A DNA stretch of 48,767 bases from Hydrogenophilaceae bacterium. Its GTDB lineage: Bacteria; Pseudomonadota; Gammaproteobacteria; Burkholderiales; Thiobacillaceae. The translations under genes were made by a program, and so were the position numbers. The notes under the pieces were generated by a model that saw only the letters and a program-made list of their open reading frames with translations, was not told the DNA's origin and searched no databases. The DNA is taken from contig JACAED010000100.1 of NCBI GenBank assembly GCA_013389025.1, forward strand, positions 1-48,767, in the 5' to 3' direction. Shown one piece after another: positions 9,069-18,005 of this stretch (position 1 is the stretch's first letter; each line of letters opens with the position of its first letter).

Positions 9069-10271
9069 TCAAGCTCTCAGGACACTCTTGTACACCTCAC
9101 CGTAGCGAGCCACACTCACTTTCCAGTTGCGCTCGGTTTCTACAAACCTGCGCCCGCTGGTTTTGAACCGCGGCCACTGCTGGGGATGATCGAGCAAGGC
9201 CAGTGCCGCGGTTGCCAGCGCCTTGACATCGCCAGCACGAAACAGGATACCGGTTTCATTGTGCCTGATCAGCTCCTTGTGTCCGCCGACATCCGACGCA
9301 ATGAATAGCCGTCCCTGTGCCATGGCTTCGAGCGGTTTCAGCGGGGTCACCAGTTCAGTGAGGCGCATGGAATGGCGTGCATACACCAGCACATCGATCA
9401 GGTCGTAGTAGCGGTTGACTTCCTGGTGGGGGACGCGGCCGGTAAAAATGACCTTGTCTGCAATGCCCAGCTGCCGGGCCTGCTCTTTCAGCGCTGTTTC
9501 CTGCGGCCCGCCGCCCACCAAGAGCACCTTGACGTCCTTGTGATTCAGGATCTTGGGCAGGGCGGACAAAAGCAGATCAAGCCCTTCGTAGGCGTAAAAC
9601 GAGCCGATGAAGCCCAGCACGTTCACGCCTTCAAGGCCTAGCTGTTTCCTGAGCGCGGGGTCTGCCTCGCCGCCCAATGGGAATTTTTCGATATCGACCG
9701 CATTGGGAATGACCGTGATTTTCTGGGCTGGCACGTCACGTTGCAAAAGATCGTTGCGCAAGCCTTCGCAGATAGTGGTAACGGCATCGGCTTCCTTGAC
9801 AACCCAGGTTTCCTGACTGCGCGTGAGTTTGTACCGCAAACTGTTTTCAGTGGTGGTGCCATGATCGACTGCCGCATCTTCCCAGAAGGCGCGGATTTCA
9901 TACACCACTGGAATGCCAAGCGTGCGGCCGGCACGCACGGCGGGCATGCCATTCAATGCCGGGGAATGCGCGTGGAGGATATCCGGCCTCAGTTTTTTGG
10001 CCAGTTCAACCAGACGATTTTCCGTTGCCCGCATCTGGGCCATGTGATTGAGCACCGGCAGGCGCGAAACAATCCCGCGCGGCGGGCTGGTTCGATAGAA
10101 ATGCAAGCCATCGACTGTTTCTTCCGGCACGTTGCAATTGATCTGCTTGGGGCTGCTCAAGTGAAAGGTTTCCCAACCCAACGCGCGCTGCTCGCGCAGG
10201 ATCGCTGCGCTGCGGAAGGTATAACCTGAATGCAGCGGCAGGGTGTGGTCGAATACGTGGAGGATTCTCAT
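9069..10271 (-). CDS. XrtA/PEP-CTERM system glycosyltransferase (TIGR04063-like)
   Basis: A 400-residue GT4 enzyme whose opening (ILHVFDHTLPLHSGYTFRS) is characteristic of the exosortase A-associated glycosyltransferase recalled as TIGR04063. The C-terminal domain has FIGSFYAYEGLDLLL and the donor-binding LKPLEAMAQGRLFIASDVGG. It would act on the cytoplasmic side in assembly of the polysaccharide coupled to exosortase sorting. It starts 10 bases after the amidotransferase stop and overlaps the longest reading of the next GT4 by 4 bases, so it lies inside one transcription unit. The sugar donor is not predictable. Confidence 0.9.
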   Translation of the reverse strand: MRILHVFDHTLPLHSGYTFRSAAILREQRALGWETFHLSSPKQINCNVPEETVDGLHFYRTSPPRGIVSRLPVLNHMAQMRATENRLVELAKKLRPDILHAHSPALNGMPAVRAGRTLGIPVVYEIRAFWEDAAVDHGTTTENSLRYKLTRSQETWVVKEADAVTTICEGLRNDLLQRDVPAQKITVIPNAVDIEKFPLGGEADPALRKQLGLEGVNVLGFIGSFYAYEGLDLLLSALPKILNHKDVKVLLVGGGPQETALKEQARQLGIADKVIFTGRVPHQEVNRYYDLIDVLVYARHSMRLTELVTPLKPLEAMAQGRLFIASDVGGHKELIRHNETGILFRAGDVKALATAALALLDHPQQWPRFKTSGRRFVETERNWKVSVARYGEVYKSVLRA

Positions 10272-10281
10272 GATCGGGCCA

Positions 10282-12201
10282 TCAGGCGGCTTTCTTCTGC
10301 GGCATGCTCATGCCCAGCACCTGTGCCAGAAAGGCATCGAACATCATCAACGTCCACAAGGCGGTGGAGTAGTCGCAGCGGCCGGACTGGTGCTGCTCGA
10401 CCAGCTCGCGCAGATAGGCAGTGTTGAACATGCCGGTGGCGGCAAGCCGCTCGCCCAATACCGCATCGCGTATGGTTTGCGCCAGCGGCCCCCGGAACCA
10501 GGCGGCCAGCGGGACGGCAAAACCCATTTTTTTCCGGTACAGCACCTCGTGGGGCAGGTAAGGTTCCATCGCTTTCTTGAACAGATATTTGCCTTCCCTG
10601 CCGCGCAGTTTCATGTCCACCGGCAGGCCGGATACCCAGCCCATCAGGTCATGGTCGAGCAGCGGCTCGCGCACTTCGAGCGCATGGGCCATGCTGGCGC
10701 GGTCGACTTTGGTGAGAATGTCACCAACGAGGTAGGTCTTCATGTCAAGGTACTGCACCAGCGACAGCGGGTCCTCCGTGGGCGCAACGACGGCATGGCG
10801 GCGCAATACTTCTACCGCCTGATAGCCCTGCAATTCACGCCTGAATTCATCGGAAAACAGCGCCTTGCGCTGCGCGTCGGAAAAGAGCGACACGCCATGG
10901 AAATAGCCCGCAACGGTATCGCGCGCGAGGGCCTCGAAGGTGGTCTTTGCGCGGAGGACCTTTGGCGCCCAGTCGGCCTTTGGATATACACGGCCCATCA
11001 GGCCAAACACGGGCTTGCGCAGCGCATAGGGCAGCACGGCGCGCATGCGCTCTTCGTAGCGAAACCAGCGATAGCGGCGATAACCGGCGAAATGCTCGTC
11101 GCCGCCATCACCGGACAGCGCAACTTTCACATGCTTTCTCGCCAGTTCGCAAACACGGTAGGTCGGCAGGGCCGAAGAGTCGGCGTAGGGTTCGTCATAA
11201 ACCGTAGCCAGCGTGCTGACGAGTGAAAAGTCGTCGCTTTCCACCGTCTCGACAAAATGCCGGGTCTTGTAACGGTCGGCCACTATTTGTGCGAATTCGG
11301 CTTCGTTGTAACTCGGGTCAGTGAAGGCAATCGAGCAGGTATTGACTGGCGAAGACGATTGCGCCGCCATCATCGCCACCACGGCCGACGAATCCACGCC
11401 GCCAGAAAGAAACGCGCCCAGTGGCACATCGGCGATCATGCGCAGGCGGATGGATTCCTTCAGACGCGCGATGAGCTCATCTTCGGCTGCTTCTATGCTT
11501 TCCACCTTGACCGGCGTGAACGGCATATCCCAGTATTGCCGCGGCATGGCGCGTGATTCGCCACGGCGCTGGACAAGGGTAAATCCGGGTGGCAGCTTGT
11601 GTACCCGCTTGAAGATGGTGCGCGGCTCGGGCACGTAGCCGTAGGCGAAATACTCTTCCACCGCAAAAGAATCGATGTCGCGCGGCAAGCCGGGATGCTG
11701 CATGAGTGACTTCAGTTCTGAACCGAAGATCAGCGTGCCATCTTCCAGCCAAGCGTAATAGAGCGGCTTGACGCCAAAGCGGTCACGCACGAGGAAAAAT
11801 GTCTGGCGATTGCGGTCCCATAAGGCGAAGGCGAACATACCGCGAAAGCGGTCGACGCATTTTTCGCCCCAGGCCTCCCAGGCATGCACGATGACCTCGG
11901 TGTCGGAATGGGTGCGGAATACATGGCCCAGCGCCTGCAATTCCGGTACCAGTTCCTGAAAGTTGTAGATTTCGCCATTGAACACAACGACTACGCTGTG
12001 GTCTTCATTGAACAGCGGCTGCTGGCCGGTGGAAAGGTCAATGATGGATAGGCGGCGATGCCCCAGGCCCACACCCGGTTCCAGATGCAGCCCGCCTTCG
12101 TCCGGGCCGCGATGAAACTGCGATTCGTTCATGCGATGCAGAAGATCGCGGGAAATTTCCCGCGAGCCTGTCGTATCAAATATGCCTGTTATGCCGCACA
12201 T
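10282..12201 (-). CDS. XrtA/PEP-CTERM system amidotransferase (asparagine synthase family)
   Basis: A 639-residue protein with an intact class-II glutaminase domain. MCGITGIFD supplies the N-terminal Cys nucleophile after Met removal, and FHRGPDEGG, GHRRLSIID and VFNGEIYNFQ all follow. The synthetase domain carries FLSGGVDSSAVVAMM and ALSGDGGDEHFAGYRRYRW. It corresponds to the exosortase A-associated amidotransferase 1 family (TIGR03108 from memory). It probably amidates a uronic acid or other carboxylate of the exopolysaccharide with glutamine-derived ammonia; the substrate is inferred. Its first 13 bases overlap the end of the upstream glycosyltransferase, indicating coupled translation. 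It is the functional counterpart against which the degenerate paralogue at 3316-5148 can be judged. Confidence 0.92.
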   Translation of the reverse strand: MCGITGIFDTTGSREISRDLLHRMNESQFHRGPDEGGLHLEPGVGLGHRRLSIIDLSTGQQPLFNEDHSVVVVFNGEIYNFQELVPELQALGHVFRTHSDTEVIVHAWEAWGEKCVDRFRGMFAFALWDRNRQTFFLVRDRFGVKPLYYAWLEDGTLIFGSELKSLMQHPGLPRDIDSFAVEEYFAYGYVPEPRTIFKRVHKLPPGFTLVQRRGESRAMPRQYWDMPFTPVKVESIEAAEDELIARLKESIRLRMIADVPLGAFLSGGVDSSAVVAMMAAQSSSPVNTCSIAFTDPSYNEAEFAQIVADRYKTRHFVETVESDDFSLVSTLATVYDEPYADSSALPTYRVCELARKHVKVALSGDGGDEHFAGYRRYRWFRYEERMRAVLPYALRKPVFGLMGRVYPKADWAPKVLRAKTTFEALARDTVAGYFHGVSLFSDAQRKALFSDEFRRELQGYQAVEVLRRHAVVAPTEDPLSLVQYLDMKTYLVGDILTKVDRASMAHALEVREPLLDHDLMGWVSGLPVDMKLRGREGKYLFKKAMEPYLPHEVLYRKKMGFAVPLAAWFRGPLAQTIRDAVLGERLAATGMFNTAYLRELVEQHQSGRCDYSTALWTLMMFDAFLAQVLGMSMPQKKAA

Positions 12202-13337
12202 GCTTGTTTATTGTTTTGAAGTACCTGCTCATAGACATTCGAGTAGGCTGCCGCCATGGATGTCAAACTGAATTTGCTTTCCACCAGGCTTCTTGCATTC
12301 TTGCCAAATTCCCTTCGCTTGTCGTCAGCATTGTAAAAATCAATCAAAGCCAAGGATAATTTGTGCACATCGCCAACAGGCGTCAACAATCCAGTATGAC
12401 CTTCCTCGACCAATTCCACATTTCCGCCAGTCCGAGTGGCAATGACGGGCAATCCACTGGCCATGGCTTCAAGAATCGTATTTGATATGCCTTCGCTAAT
12501 CGATGGAAGGACGAAAACATCCATCGACTGCATCAAGCCAGGGACATCATTTCGTTCACCTGTAAACCACACCTTGTCAGATATCCCCAAATCGCTTGAT
12601 AGTTGTTGGCAGCGTTTTCTTTCACTGCCGTCGCCCACGATAAGCAGCCTGGCTTTCGGAATGATCCTGGCGATTGCCGAGAAGGCGTGAATCAGGGTTA
12701 CATGATCCTTGATCGGGGTCATGCGCCCAACGGTTCCAATCACAAAAGAGTCATTTGTGGCAAACCCTGCTGGAAAGCCACTGGGCTCATTCGGGTTGCG
12801 CGGCAGAAAACGTTTCGTGTCAACTCCGTTATAAATCTGATGAATACGCATTTCCGTCACACCTACTGACTGGTGTAACCAGGTCTTCAGATCATGGCTG
12901 ACACATATATATTCGTGTACAAAATGCCTCGCTGTCTTCCGGATGAAATTGTATTTCCAGTTTTTTCCGTTCAGATCCGCGGGATTGTCGCGACCGTGTT
13001 CCCCATGAACCCGAGCACCGACACCTGACAAGGCGCCAACAAACTGACCCTCCAAAGCTGCAAGATTCCTTGTATGCAGAATATCCGGCTTCAACTCTCT
13101 TAACATTGAATAAAGCCTGGCAAACATGCCCGGATCATTGCCCGGTTTCTTGTTCAGTGCCCTGAAATCGACCTGCTGGGCAGTAATTCTTTTTCTGAAG
13201 TCAGAAAATCCAGTCAAGGCAATCACGGTATGCCGGTAATCCGGATAAGGCATATTGTTAAACAGATTCACCATACCGTTTTCCATGCCTCCCGTATCAA
13301 AGGCATAAACCAGATGAGCGACGTGCCTCTGCATCAT
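12189..13337 (-). CDS. XrtA/PEP-CTERM system glycosyltransferase (TIGR03088-like, sugar transferase 2)
   Basis: A 382-residue GT4 protein. The N-terminus VAHLVYAFDTGGMENGMVNL is diagnostic of the exosortase-associated sugar transferase recalled as TIGR03088. The donor-binding half contains IGTVGRMTPIKDHVTLI and PSISEGISNTILEAMASGLP. It lies 7 bases after xrtA-epsI and overlaps the amidotransferase by 13 bases, giving the canonical order xrtA - transferase 2 - amidotransferase. Base composition is lower in GC (33 of 60 in a sampled line) than in the genes to its left. Sugar specificity is unknown. Confidence 0.92.
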   Translation of the reverse strand: MMQRHVAHLVYAFDTGGMENGMVNLFNNMPYPDYRHTVIALTGFSDFRKRITAQQVDFRALNKKPGNDPGMFARLYSMLRELKPDILHTRNLAALEGQFVGALSGVGARVHGEHGRDNPADLNGKNWKYNFIRKTARHFVHEYICVSHDLKTWLHQSVGVTEMRIHQIYNGVDTKRFLPRNPNEPSGFPAGFATNDSFVIGTVGRMTPIKDHVTLIHAFSAIARIIPKARLLIVGDGSERKRCQQLSSDLGISDKVWFTGERNDVPGLMQSMDVFVLPSISEGISNTILEAMASGLPVIATRTGGNVELVEEGHTGLLTPVGDVHKLSLALIDFYNADDKRREFGKNARSLVESKFSLTSMAAAYSNVYEQVLQNNKQACAA

Positions 13338-13344
13338 GATTCAA

Positions 13345-14874
13345 TCATTGCCGGTTGATTTCTGTTTGCAGGGAAGCCATAAAATTGGAGAGCGTTTTCT
13401 CTGCGGGTCCCAGGTCATTCAGGTAGGGAGTGGCAATGATGATGGCTACTCCCTCATCGCCATTGCCAATAATCTTGTTCAAAGCCAGCTTGAACTTGGC
13501 AACATAATCGTTGGTTACCATGCTCCCATCTATCAAGTTCCATTGCCAGGCCAGCAAGCGCTGATCGAATGAACGAAGTTTTGCCTGCCTAACTGTAAGA
13601 GCCTTGCCGTGAACAATAACTCGTTTATTCTCCTCGCCTACATTACTCCACAAGGGATGCTTTTGAGGAATGAACACGTTCTGTGAATTAATGAGTTCAC
13701 GGTCCTGGCGCTGGCTGCGGTAGTAATTGACTTCCATGAAAACTCGTTCACCCCCAAGCTGGTAATTGCCGCGAATCTGTTGATCCGCCCCCAGCCATCG
13801 TGGATGCCAGTCGGTTGTGGGCATATCCTTTAATTGCCATCCACCATTTGTGGTGACTTCGATGCGGGCCACTTCCAGGTCAGCATGCTTGTTCAACCAG
13901 GCACTGTATAGCGGTGACAACATCGATAACATCAAAACTGCCATGGCCATCAGAATAAATCTGCCCGGATTCTCTTGACCCCTTTCAGTCTCTTCGCCGG
14001 ATGACACTGGATACTTCAGATGTTCTTCATCTTCGCGCCAGAAACTACCAATCCAGAACAAAATCAACATGACTATTCCGAACCACACCCACCCATAGAT
14101 GAAATGGTCCACACCCAGTGCCAGTTTCATGTCGGAGAGATGCGCGATCATGACGATCATGTAAGCCCGGAAACCATTGGCAATAACGGGAACAATGAGG
14201 GATGAAATTGAAAATATCAGACGTTTCTTCCATGACCGATAGGTCAGATAGGCATAAAGGACACCAAGCGTGATTGATGCAATCAAGTAGCGCAGGCCGG
14301 AACATCCTTCGACAACCGACCAGTCTCCGCTTGGAATACTGAAAAAGGTTCCTTCGCGGTAAACCGGAATACCGGTGAGCTGCAAAGCTTTTACCGTGAA
14401 GTCAGCGGTAAATTCCATTAGCGGGGCAATCAGGAATTCGCCGACTGGAACGGCAAATAACAAAAATGCCAGAGGGAAAAATATCGCACGTACTACCCTT
14501 GATCCCAAGACAGCCCAAATTGCCGCTATCAGGAGCGCAATGAAGGCATACTGGGCGACCACTTTCACGCTTCCCGCATCGGCCAGCAGCCAGCCGGCTC
14601 CGGCCAGTACGAGGAATACCAATCCCCGCCAGTCCGGTCTGGGTTCGATCTGCGTCAGATGGTATCGCTTCCGCCAGATCAGCCATGCGCTGATGGGAAA
14701 AATCAGATAGCCATGGGCGAAGGTTTCCGAACGTTCCCAGATTTCCAGCATGGAATGAAACGTGGGCCAGTACAGGATAAAAATCGCAGTCAGTAACAAG
14801 CCGGCAATAAGCGCGGCTTTGGGCCAGGAATTGCCGGCAGCAGGCAGGGTGGCTGTGTGGTTCATGACAGACAT
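13345..14874 (-). CDS. xrtA: Exosortase A fused to EpsI domain
   Basis: This 509-residue protein joins a multi-membrane-span exosortase (about residues 1-290) to a periplasmic EpsI domain (about 300-509). The active-site triad is visible: Cys191 in VVEGCSGLRY, Arg236 in ANGFRAYM and His257 in GVDHFIYGWVWFG. The early ERSETFAHGYLIFPI segment also fits exosortases. It is predicted to cleave PEP-CTERM sorting signals at the inner membrane and attach or release substrates together with polysaccharide export. The EpsI part probably assists in exopolysaccharide processing. ATG 14874 and ATG 14865 are both possible; the latter would give a 4-base ATGA overlap with the upstream gene. No PEP-CTERM substrate lies in this window. 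Confidence 0.95.
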   Translation of the reverse strand: MSVMNHTATLPAAGNSWPKAALIAGLLLTAIFILYWPTFHSMLEIWERSETFAHGYLIFPISAWLIWRKRYHLTQIEPRPDWRGLVFLVLAGAGWLLADAGSVKVVAQYAFIALLIAAIWAVLGSRVVRAIFFPLAFLLFAVPVGEFLIAPLMEFTADFTVKALQLTGIPVYREGTFFSIPSGDWSVVEGCSGLRYLIASITLGVLYAYLTYRSWKKRLIFSISSLIVPVIANGFRAYMIVMIAHLSDMKLALGVDHFIYGWVWFGIVMLILFWIGSFWREDEEHLKYPVSSGEETERGQENPGRFILMAMAVLMLSMLSPLYSAWLNKHADLEVARIEVTTNGGWQLKDMPTTDWHPRWLGADQQIRGNYQLGGERVFMEVNYYRSQRQDRELINSQNVFIPQKHPLWSNVGEENKRVIVHGKALTVRQAKLRSFDQRLLAWQWNLIDGSMVTNDYVAKFKLALNKIIGNGDEGVAIIIATPYLNDLGPAEKTLSNFMASLQTEINRQ

Positions 14875-16094
14875 GACGAGCTTTCATGCGCCGGGCTGGA
14901 ACGGCTGGCTTCCAGATGCGGCAGGATTCGTGACAGATTGGTTTGCCAGTCATACGCTAGCAATATCCTGGCCCGGGCCTGTGCCCCCATATCGGGGAAA
15001 AGCCCCTTGCAGACTGCCGTCACCTGGGCGGCAAAATCCGCGGCGTTATCCGCGACCAAGAAGTTTTCTCCGGCCTGGGCCGAGATGCCTTCCGCGGCTT
15101 GCGGACTGGTCACGACGGGCCGCGCCATGGCCATGGCTTCCAGCACCTTGTTCTGCACGCCGCGCGCAAGCCGAAGTGGCGCGATGGCGCAGGCGGCATG
15201 CTGTACGTAGGGCCGCACATCGTCCACCCTGCCGGTGACCCAGACGCCGGGCTGTGCGCCAAGGGTTTTCACCGCTTGCGATGGATTGCTGCCGACAATG
15301 GCAAACATGGCATCGGGAATGGCGTCGCGCACCCTGGGAAAAATTTCGCTGGCAAACCAGGTCACGGCATCGATATTGGGCCAGTAGTCCATGGCGCCCG
15401 TGAAGACGATGGGTGTTGTTCCGTGTGCATAGGGAGACGGGCACGCTGGATCGGGTTGGAAAAAATCCGCATCCACGCCGTTTTCAAACCAGTCGATTTT
15501 GTCCGCCGCATCGGCCGCCATGCGCTTCAGATGAGCCGCCTCCGCTCCGGAGACCAGCAGGGTGGCATTGAAATCCCGCGCGATGCAGCATTCCCATCCG
15601 GCCAGTTTCTTTGCCTCGCGCCGGTAGAGCCAGGACAAGGGCCACGGTTTGGTCGGTGCGTACTGGGCCCACTTGTCAGAGTCGACATCCACCATGTCCA
15701 TGATCCTGACGGTCAAGTCAGGCGGGACGAACTGTGCCATGGCAGACGAAAATGCCACGGCGATGCTGATTCTGTATTGTGAAACCGTCTCTTTCGCCCA
15801 GCGGAAGAGCGAAGCGTTGCGATAATACGGCAGGGTCAATGCCTCGTCAGTCCACAAACCCCTCAAACTGGCCAGTTTTGCCAGTCTCGGGTTCAGATCA
15901 ATCACTTTCACCTCCGCGCACCATTGACGCAATGCGTCGACATGAACACGGTCTGCAGGGTCGTCGATGAAGGCTCCGAGAAAGATGTTGTACCGTTCAG
16001 CCAGACATCTCAGCAGATGATAAGAACGTATCTTGTCGCCCTTGTTGGGCGGATAGGGCAGCCGATGTGAGAGAAACAGGAGGTTCTCTTTCAC
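14862..16094 (-). CDS. XrtA/PEP-CTERM system glycosyltransferase (TIGR03087-like, sugar transferase 1)
   Basis: A GT-B glycosyltransferase of 410 residues from the GTG at 16094. The opening ENLLFLSHRLPYPPNKGDKI is characteristic of the exosortase-associated sugar transferase recalled as TIGR03087. The later FTGAMDYWPNIDAVTWF and the acceptor/donor loop LRLARGVQNKVLEAMAMARP fit the family. The reading frame stays open upstream to 16340, but that segment overlaps the FemAB gene and is not family-like. The GTG start forms a GTGA overlap with the FemAB stop, which settles the start. It would add an early sugar to the polysaccharide unit at the inner membrane. Confidence 0.9.
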   Translation of the reverse strand: MKENLLFLSHRLPYPPNKGDKIRSYHLLRCLAERYNIFLGAFIDDPADRVHVDALRQWCAEVKVIDLNPRLAKLASLRGLWTDEALTLPYYRNASLFRWAKETVSQYRISIAVAFSSAMAQFVPPDLTVRIMDMVDVDSDKWAQYAPTKPWPLSWLYRREAKKLAGWECCIARDFNATLLVSGAEAAHLKRMAADAADKIDWFENGVDADFFQPDPACPSPYAHGTTPIVFTGAMDYWPNIDAVTWFASEIFPRVRDAIPDAMFAIVGSNPSQAVKTLGAQPGVWVTGRVDDVRPYVQHAACAIAPLRLARGVQNKVLEAMAMARPVVTSPQAAEGISAQAGENFLVADNAADFAAQVTAVCKGLFPDMGAQARARILLAYDWQTNLSRILPHLEASRSSPAHESSSCLS

Positions 16095-17164
16095 CCCAGA
16101 TTCCGGACAAGGTGAGGCCCGATGAAGTTTGCTACCGGCAGCGGCAGTTTTTTCCAGGCCGCGATGAACAGGCGGTATTTTGGATTGAGCGGATTGACGT
16201 CCGGTATATCGGCTGCCCTGATGAGCCGATATTCGTAATGAAGCGGCTGTGGCTCGAATCCCCAGTTTTTCTTGAAGTGCCAGGGACCCGTGCCCACCTT
16301 GCTGCGTCCGTAGTCGAACAGGGTGTAGCCCGCTTCGCATGCGCGCCGCATGAGTTCCCAGTACTTGAAATCGTTGGCCGCCAGTTCGCGCGCCTCGGGC
16401 ATGTCGCCCGCGTAGTAAGGCAGGATTTCGTTGCGGAAATAAAAGCTCAGCACGCTGCTGACTACTTTTCCATCCTTGAGCACCGACATGACGGAACAGT
16501 CGCTGCCGAATTCCTCGCGCAGGATCCGAAAGTACTTCCTGGACAAAGCCGGCGTGCCATGGCGCAGGACATTGTCCGAATAGACGCCGAAGAAGCGATC
16601 GATGCCTTCATCCATTTCGCTGACCAGTCCGGCCTTGATGCCCTTCCTGACCATGGCGCGCTGCTTGCGCGGTATGGCATTCATGTTGGCCTCGATATCC
16701 GGCAGAATGGGCTTGCGGAAGGTCACGTACAGGTCACGCTTGGCCGGCCAGTCTGCATGCACGGGTTCAGGATTTCTGTATTCGAGATGATCGACATTCC
16801 GCTCACGGGCAAGCGACAGTGCAGCGGATTCGAGCGCGGTGCGCGCAGCCACATCATCCGCCACGATGCCGCCATAGGCACAAAAAGGCAGTGATGACAA
16901 ACTGTGCCCGAACAGGCGGCTCTCGATTTCCGCCAAAGGCAGTACACCCGCAATGCGGCCTTCGCGTTCGGCATAAATAAAATGCGTGCGATGATTGAAG
17001 GCACGCTGAATGACGCGTTGCCAGCCCGCGCGGTGGAAGAAAGTCGCTTTGGGGTGCGCCAGGACATAGGCATCCCATCTTGCGAAATCCGCTTCGACAA
17101 GGGAACGGACAAGGCATTCGCCTGCCGGAACGGAGAGAGTTTCGGCCTCGAGGACGGCTGACAT
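16091..17164 (-). CDS. FemAB-like protein, XrtA/PEP-CTERM system-associated
   Basis: A 357-residue protein with the tandem GNAT-like fold of the FemAB/peptidoglycan-bridge family. Visible segments are the N-terminal FARWDAYVLAHPKATFFHRAG... region, RKQRAMVRKGIKAGL in the middle and YTLFDYGRSKVGTGPWHFKK near the C-terminus. FemAB enzymes transfer an aminoacyl group from aminoacyl-tRNA. The exosortase-linked branch (TIGR03019 from memory) presumably aminoacylates a polysaccharide or lipid-linked sugar; that is inference. It starts 4 bases after the deacetylase stop and overlaps the next gene by 4 bases. Confidence 0.9.
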   Translation of the reverse strand: MSAVLEAETLSVPAGECLVRSLVEADFARWDAYVLAHPKATFFHRAGWQRVIQRAFNHRTHFIYAEREGRIAGVLPLAEIESRLFGHSLSSLPFCAYGGIVADDVAARTALESAALSLARERNVDHLEYRNPEPVHADWPAKRDLYVTFRKPILPDIEANMNAIPRKQRAMVRKGIKAGLVSEMDEGIDRFFGVYSDNVLRHGTPALSRKYFRILREEFGSDCSVMSVLKDGKVVSSVLSFYFRNEILPYYAGDMPEARELAANDFKYWELMRRACEAGYTLFDYGRSKVGTGPWHFKKNWGFEPQPLHYEYRLIRAADIPDVNPLNPKYRLFIAAWKKLPLPVANFIGPHLVRNLG

Positions 17165-17168
17165 GGTT

Positions 17169-18005
17169 TTAGCTGTTCAAAAAGACCCGGTCGACGCGAT
17201 CCCAGTCAAAATCATTCAACAGGTTGCGGAGTTTGCCCCGCATCTGTTTCAGATTGACGTAATGACGGAAACGCGACCTGAGCGGAGCATCCTTCTGGCG
17301 CGGCTGGTCCGGATCGATTTCCCAGGGGTGAAAATAGAACATGCAGGGGACCTGCTCCCTGTCATTAACCTGACGGATGAGCCAGCGCGAAATGCCATAC
17401 GGCATCAACCTGAACCATCCTCCACCCGCTGCGGGCAGGTTGCGGCCCAACATGGGGACCGTGGTGGGCGGCAGTTCCCACAAACCGCCTTCGCCATTGG
17501 GTTGCCAAGGGTGGCGCGGCGCATCCGGCACGCCATAGTGGTCGTGCCTGACCGGAAAAATGCTGGAACTGTAGCGATGCCCCGTTTCTTCCAGCACATC
17601 GATTGCCCAACGGTTTCGGTCGCAGATGGAGAAACTCGGCGCACGGTACCCCTGCACCCGCTGGCCGCCAAGGTCTTCGAGGATTTTCTTGGCGCGATCG
17701 ACGTCCCGCTGGAACTCGCCACGGTCCAGTTCACTGGCGCGTTCATGGCCATAGCCATGACTGGCCAGTTCGTGCCCGTTCTCGACAATCCCACGCACCA
17801 CGCCCGGATAACGCTCCGCGATCCAGCCCAGGGTAAAGAAAGTCGCTTTCGTGCCGGTTTCATCGAGCAGACCCAGGATTTCATCCATATTGCGCTCAAT
17901 CCGGCAGGGCAGGCTGTTCCAGTCCTTGCGTGAAATGCAACTTTCAAAAGCCGAGACCTGGAAATAATCCTCCACATCGATGGACATGGCATTGGTGATG
18001 TTCAT
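17169..18005 (-). CDS. XrtA system polysaccharide deacetylase
   Basis: A 278-residue NodB-homology (carbohydrate esterase 4) protein. The catalytic and metal-binding motifs are present: SIDVEDYF supplies the Asp pair and SHGYGHE supplies the two metal-binding His. YRAPSFSI and the C-terminal FYFHPWEID complete the family set. It removes N-acetyl groups from amino sugars of the exopolysaccharide. There is no evident signal peptide, as is usual for the exosortase-linked members (TIGR03006 from memory). The ATG at 18005 shares one base with the wecB stop and has AAGGAAG upstream; a TTG one codon earlier is less likely. Confidence 0.92.
   Translation of the reverse strand: MNITNAMSIDVEDYFQVSAFESCISRKDWNSLPCRIERNMDEILGLLDETGTKATFFTLGWIAERYPGVVRGIVENGHELASHGYGHERASELDRGEFQRDVDRAKKILEDLGGQRVQGYRAPSFSICDRNRWAIDVLEETGHRYSSSIFPVRHDHYGVPDAPRHPWQPNGEGGLWELPPTTVPMLGRNLPAAGGGWFRLMPYGISRWLIRQVNDREQVPCMFYFHPWEIDPDQPRQKDAPLRSRFRHYVNLKQMRGKLRNLLNDFDWDRVDRVFLNS

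Noticed and set aside
16095-16340. Longer N-terminus for the TIGR03087-like glycosyltransferase
   Set aside because: The extra 82 codons overlap the FemAB gene in another frame and are not family-like, and the GTGA overlap at 16094 gives a natural start.
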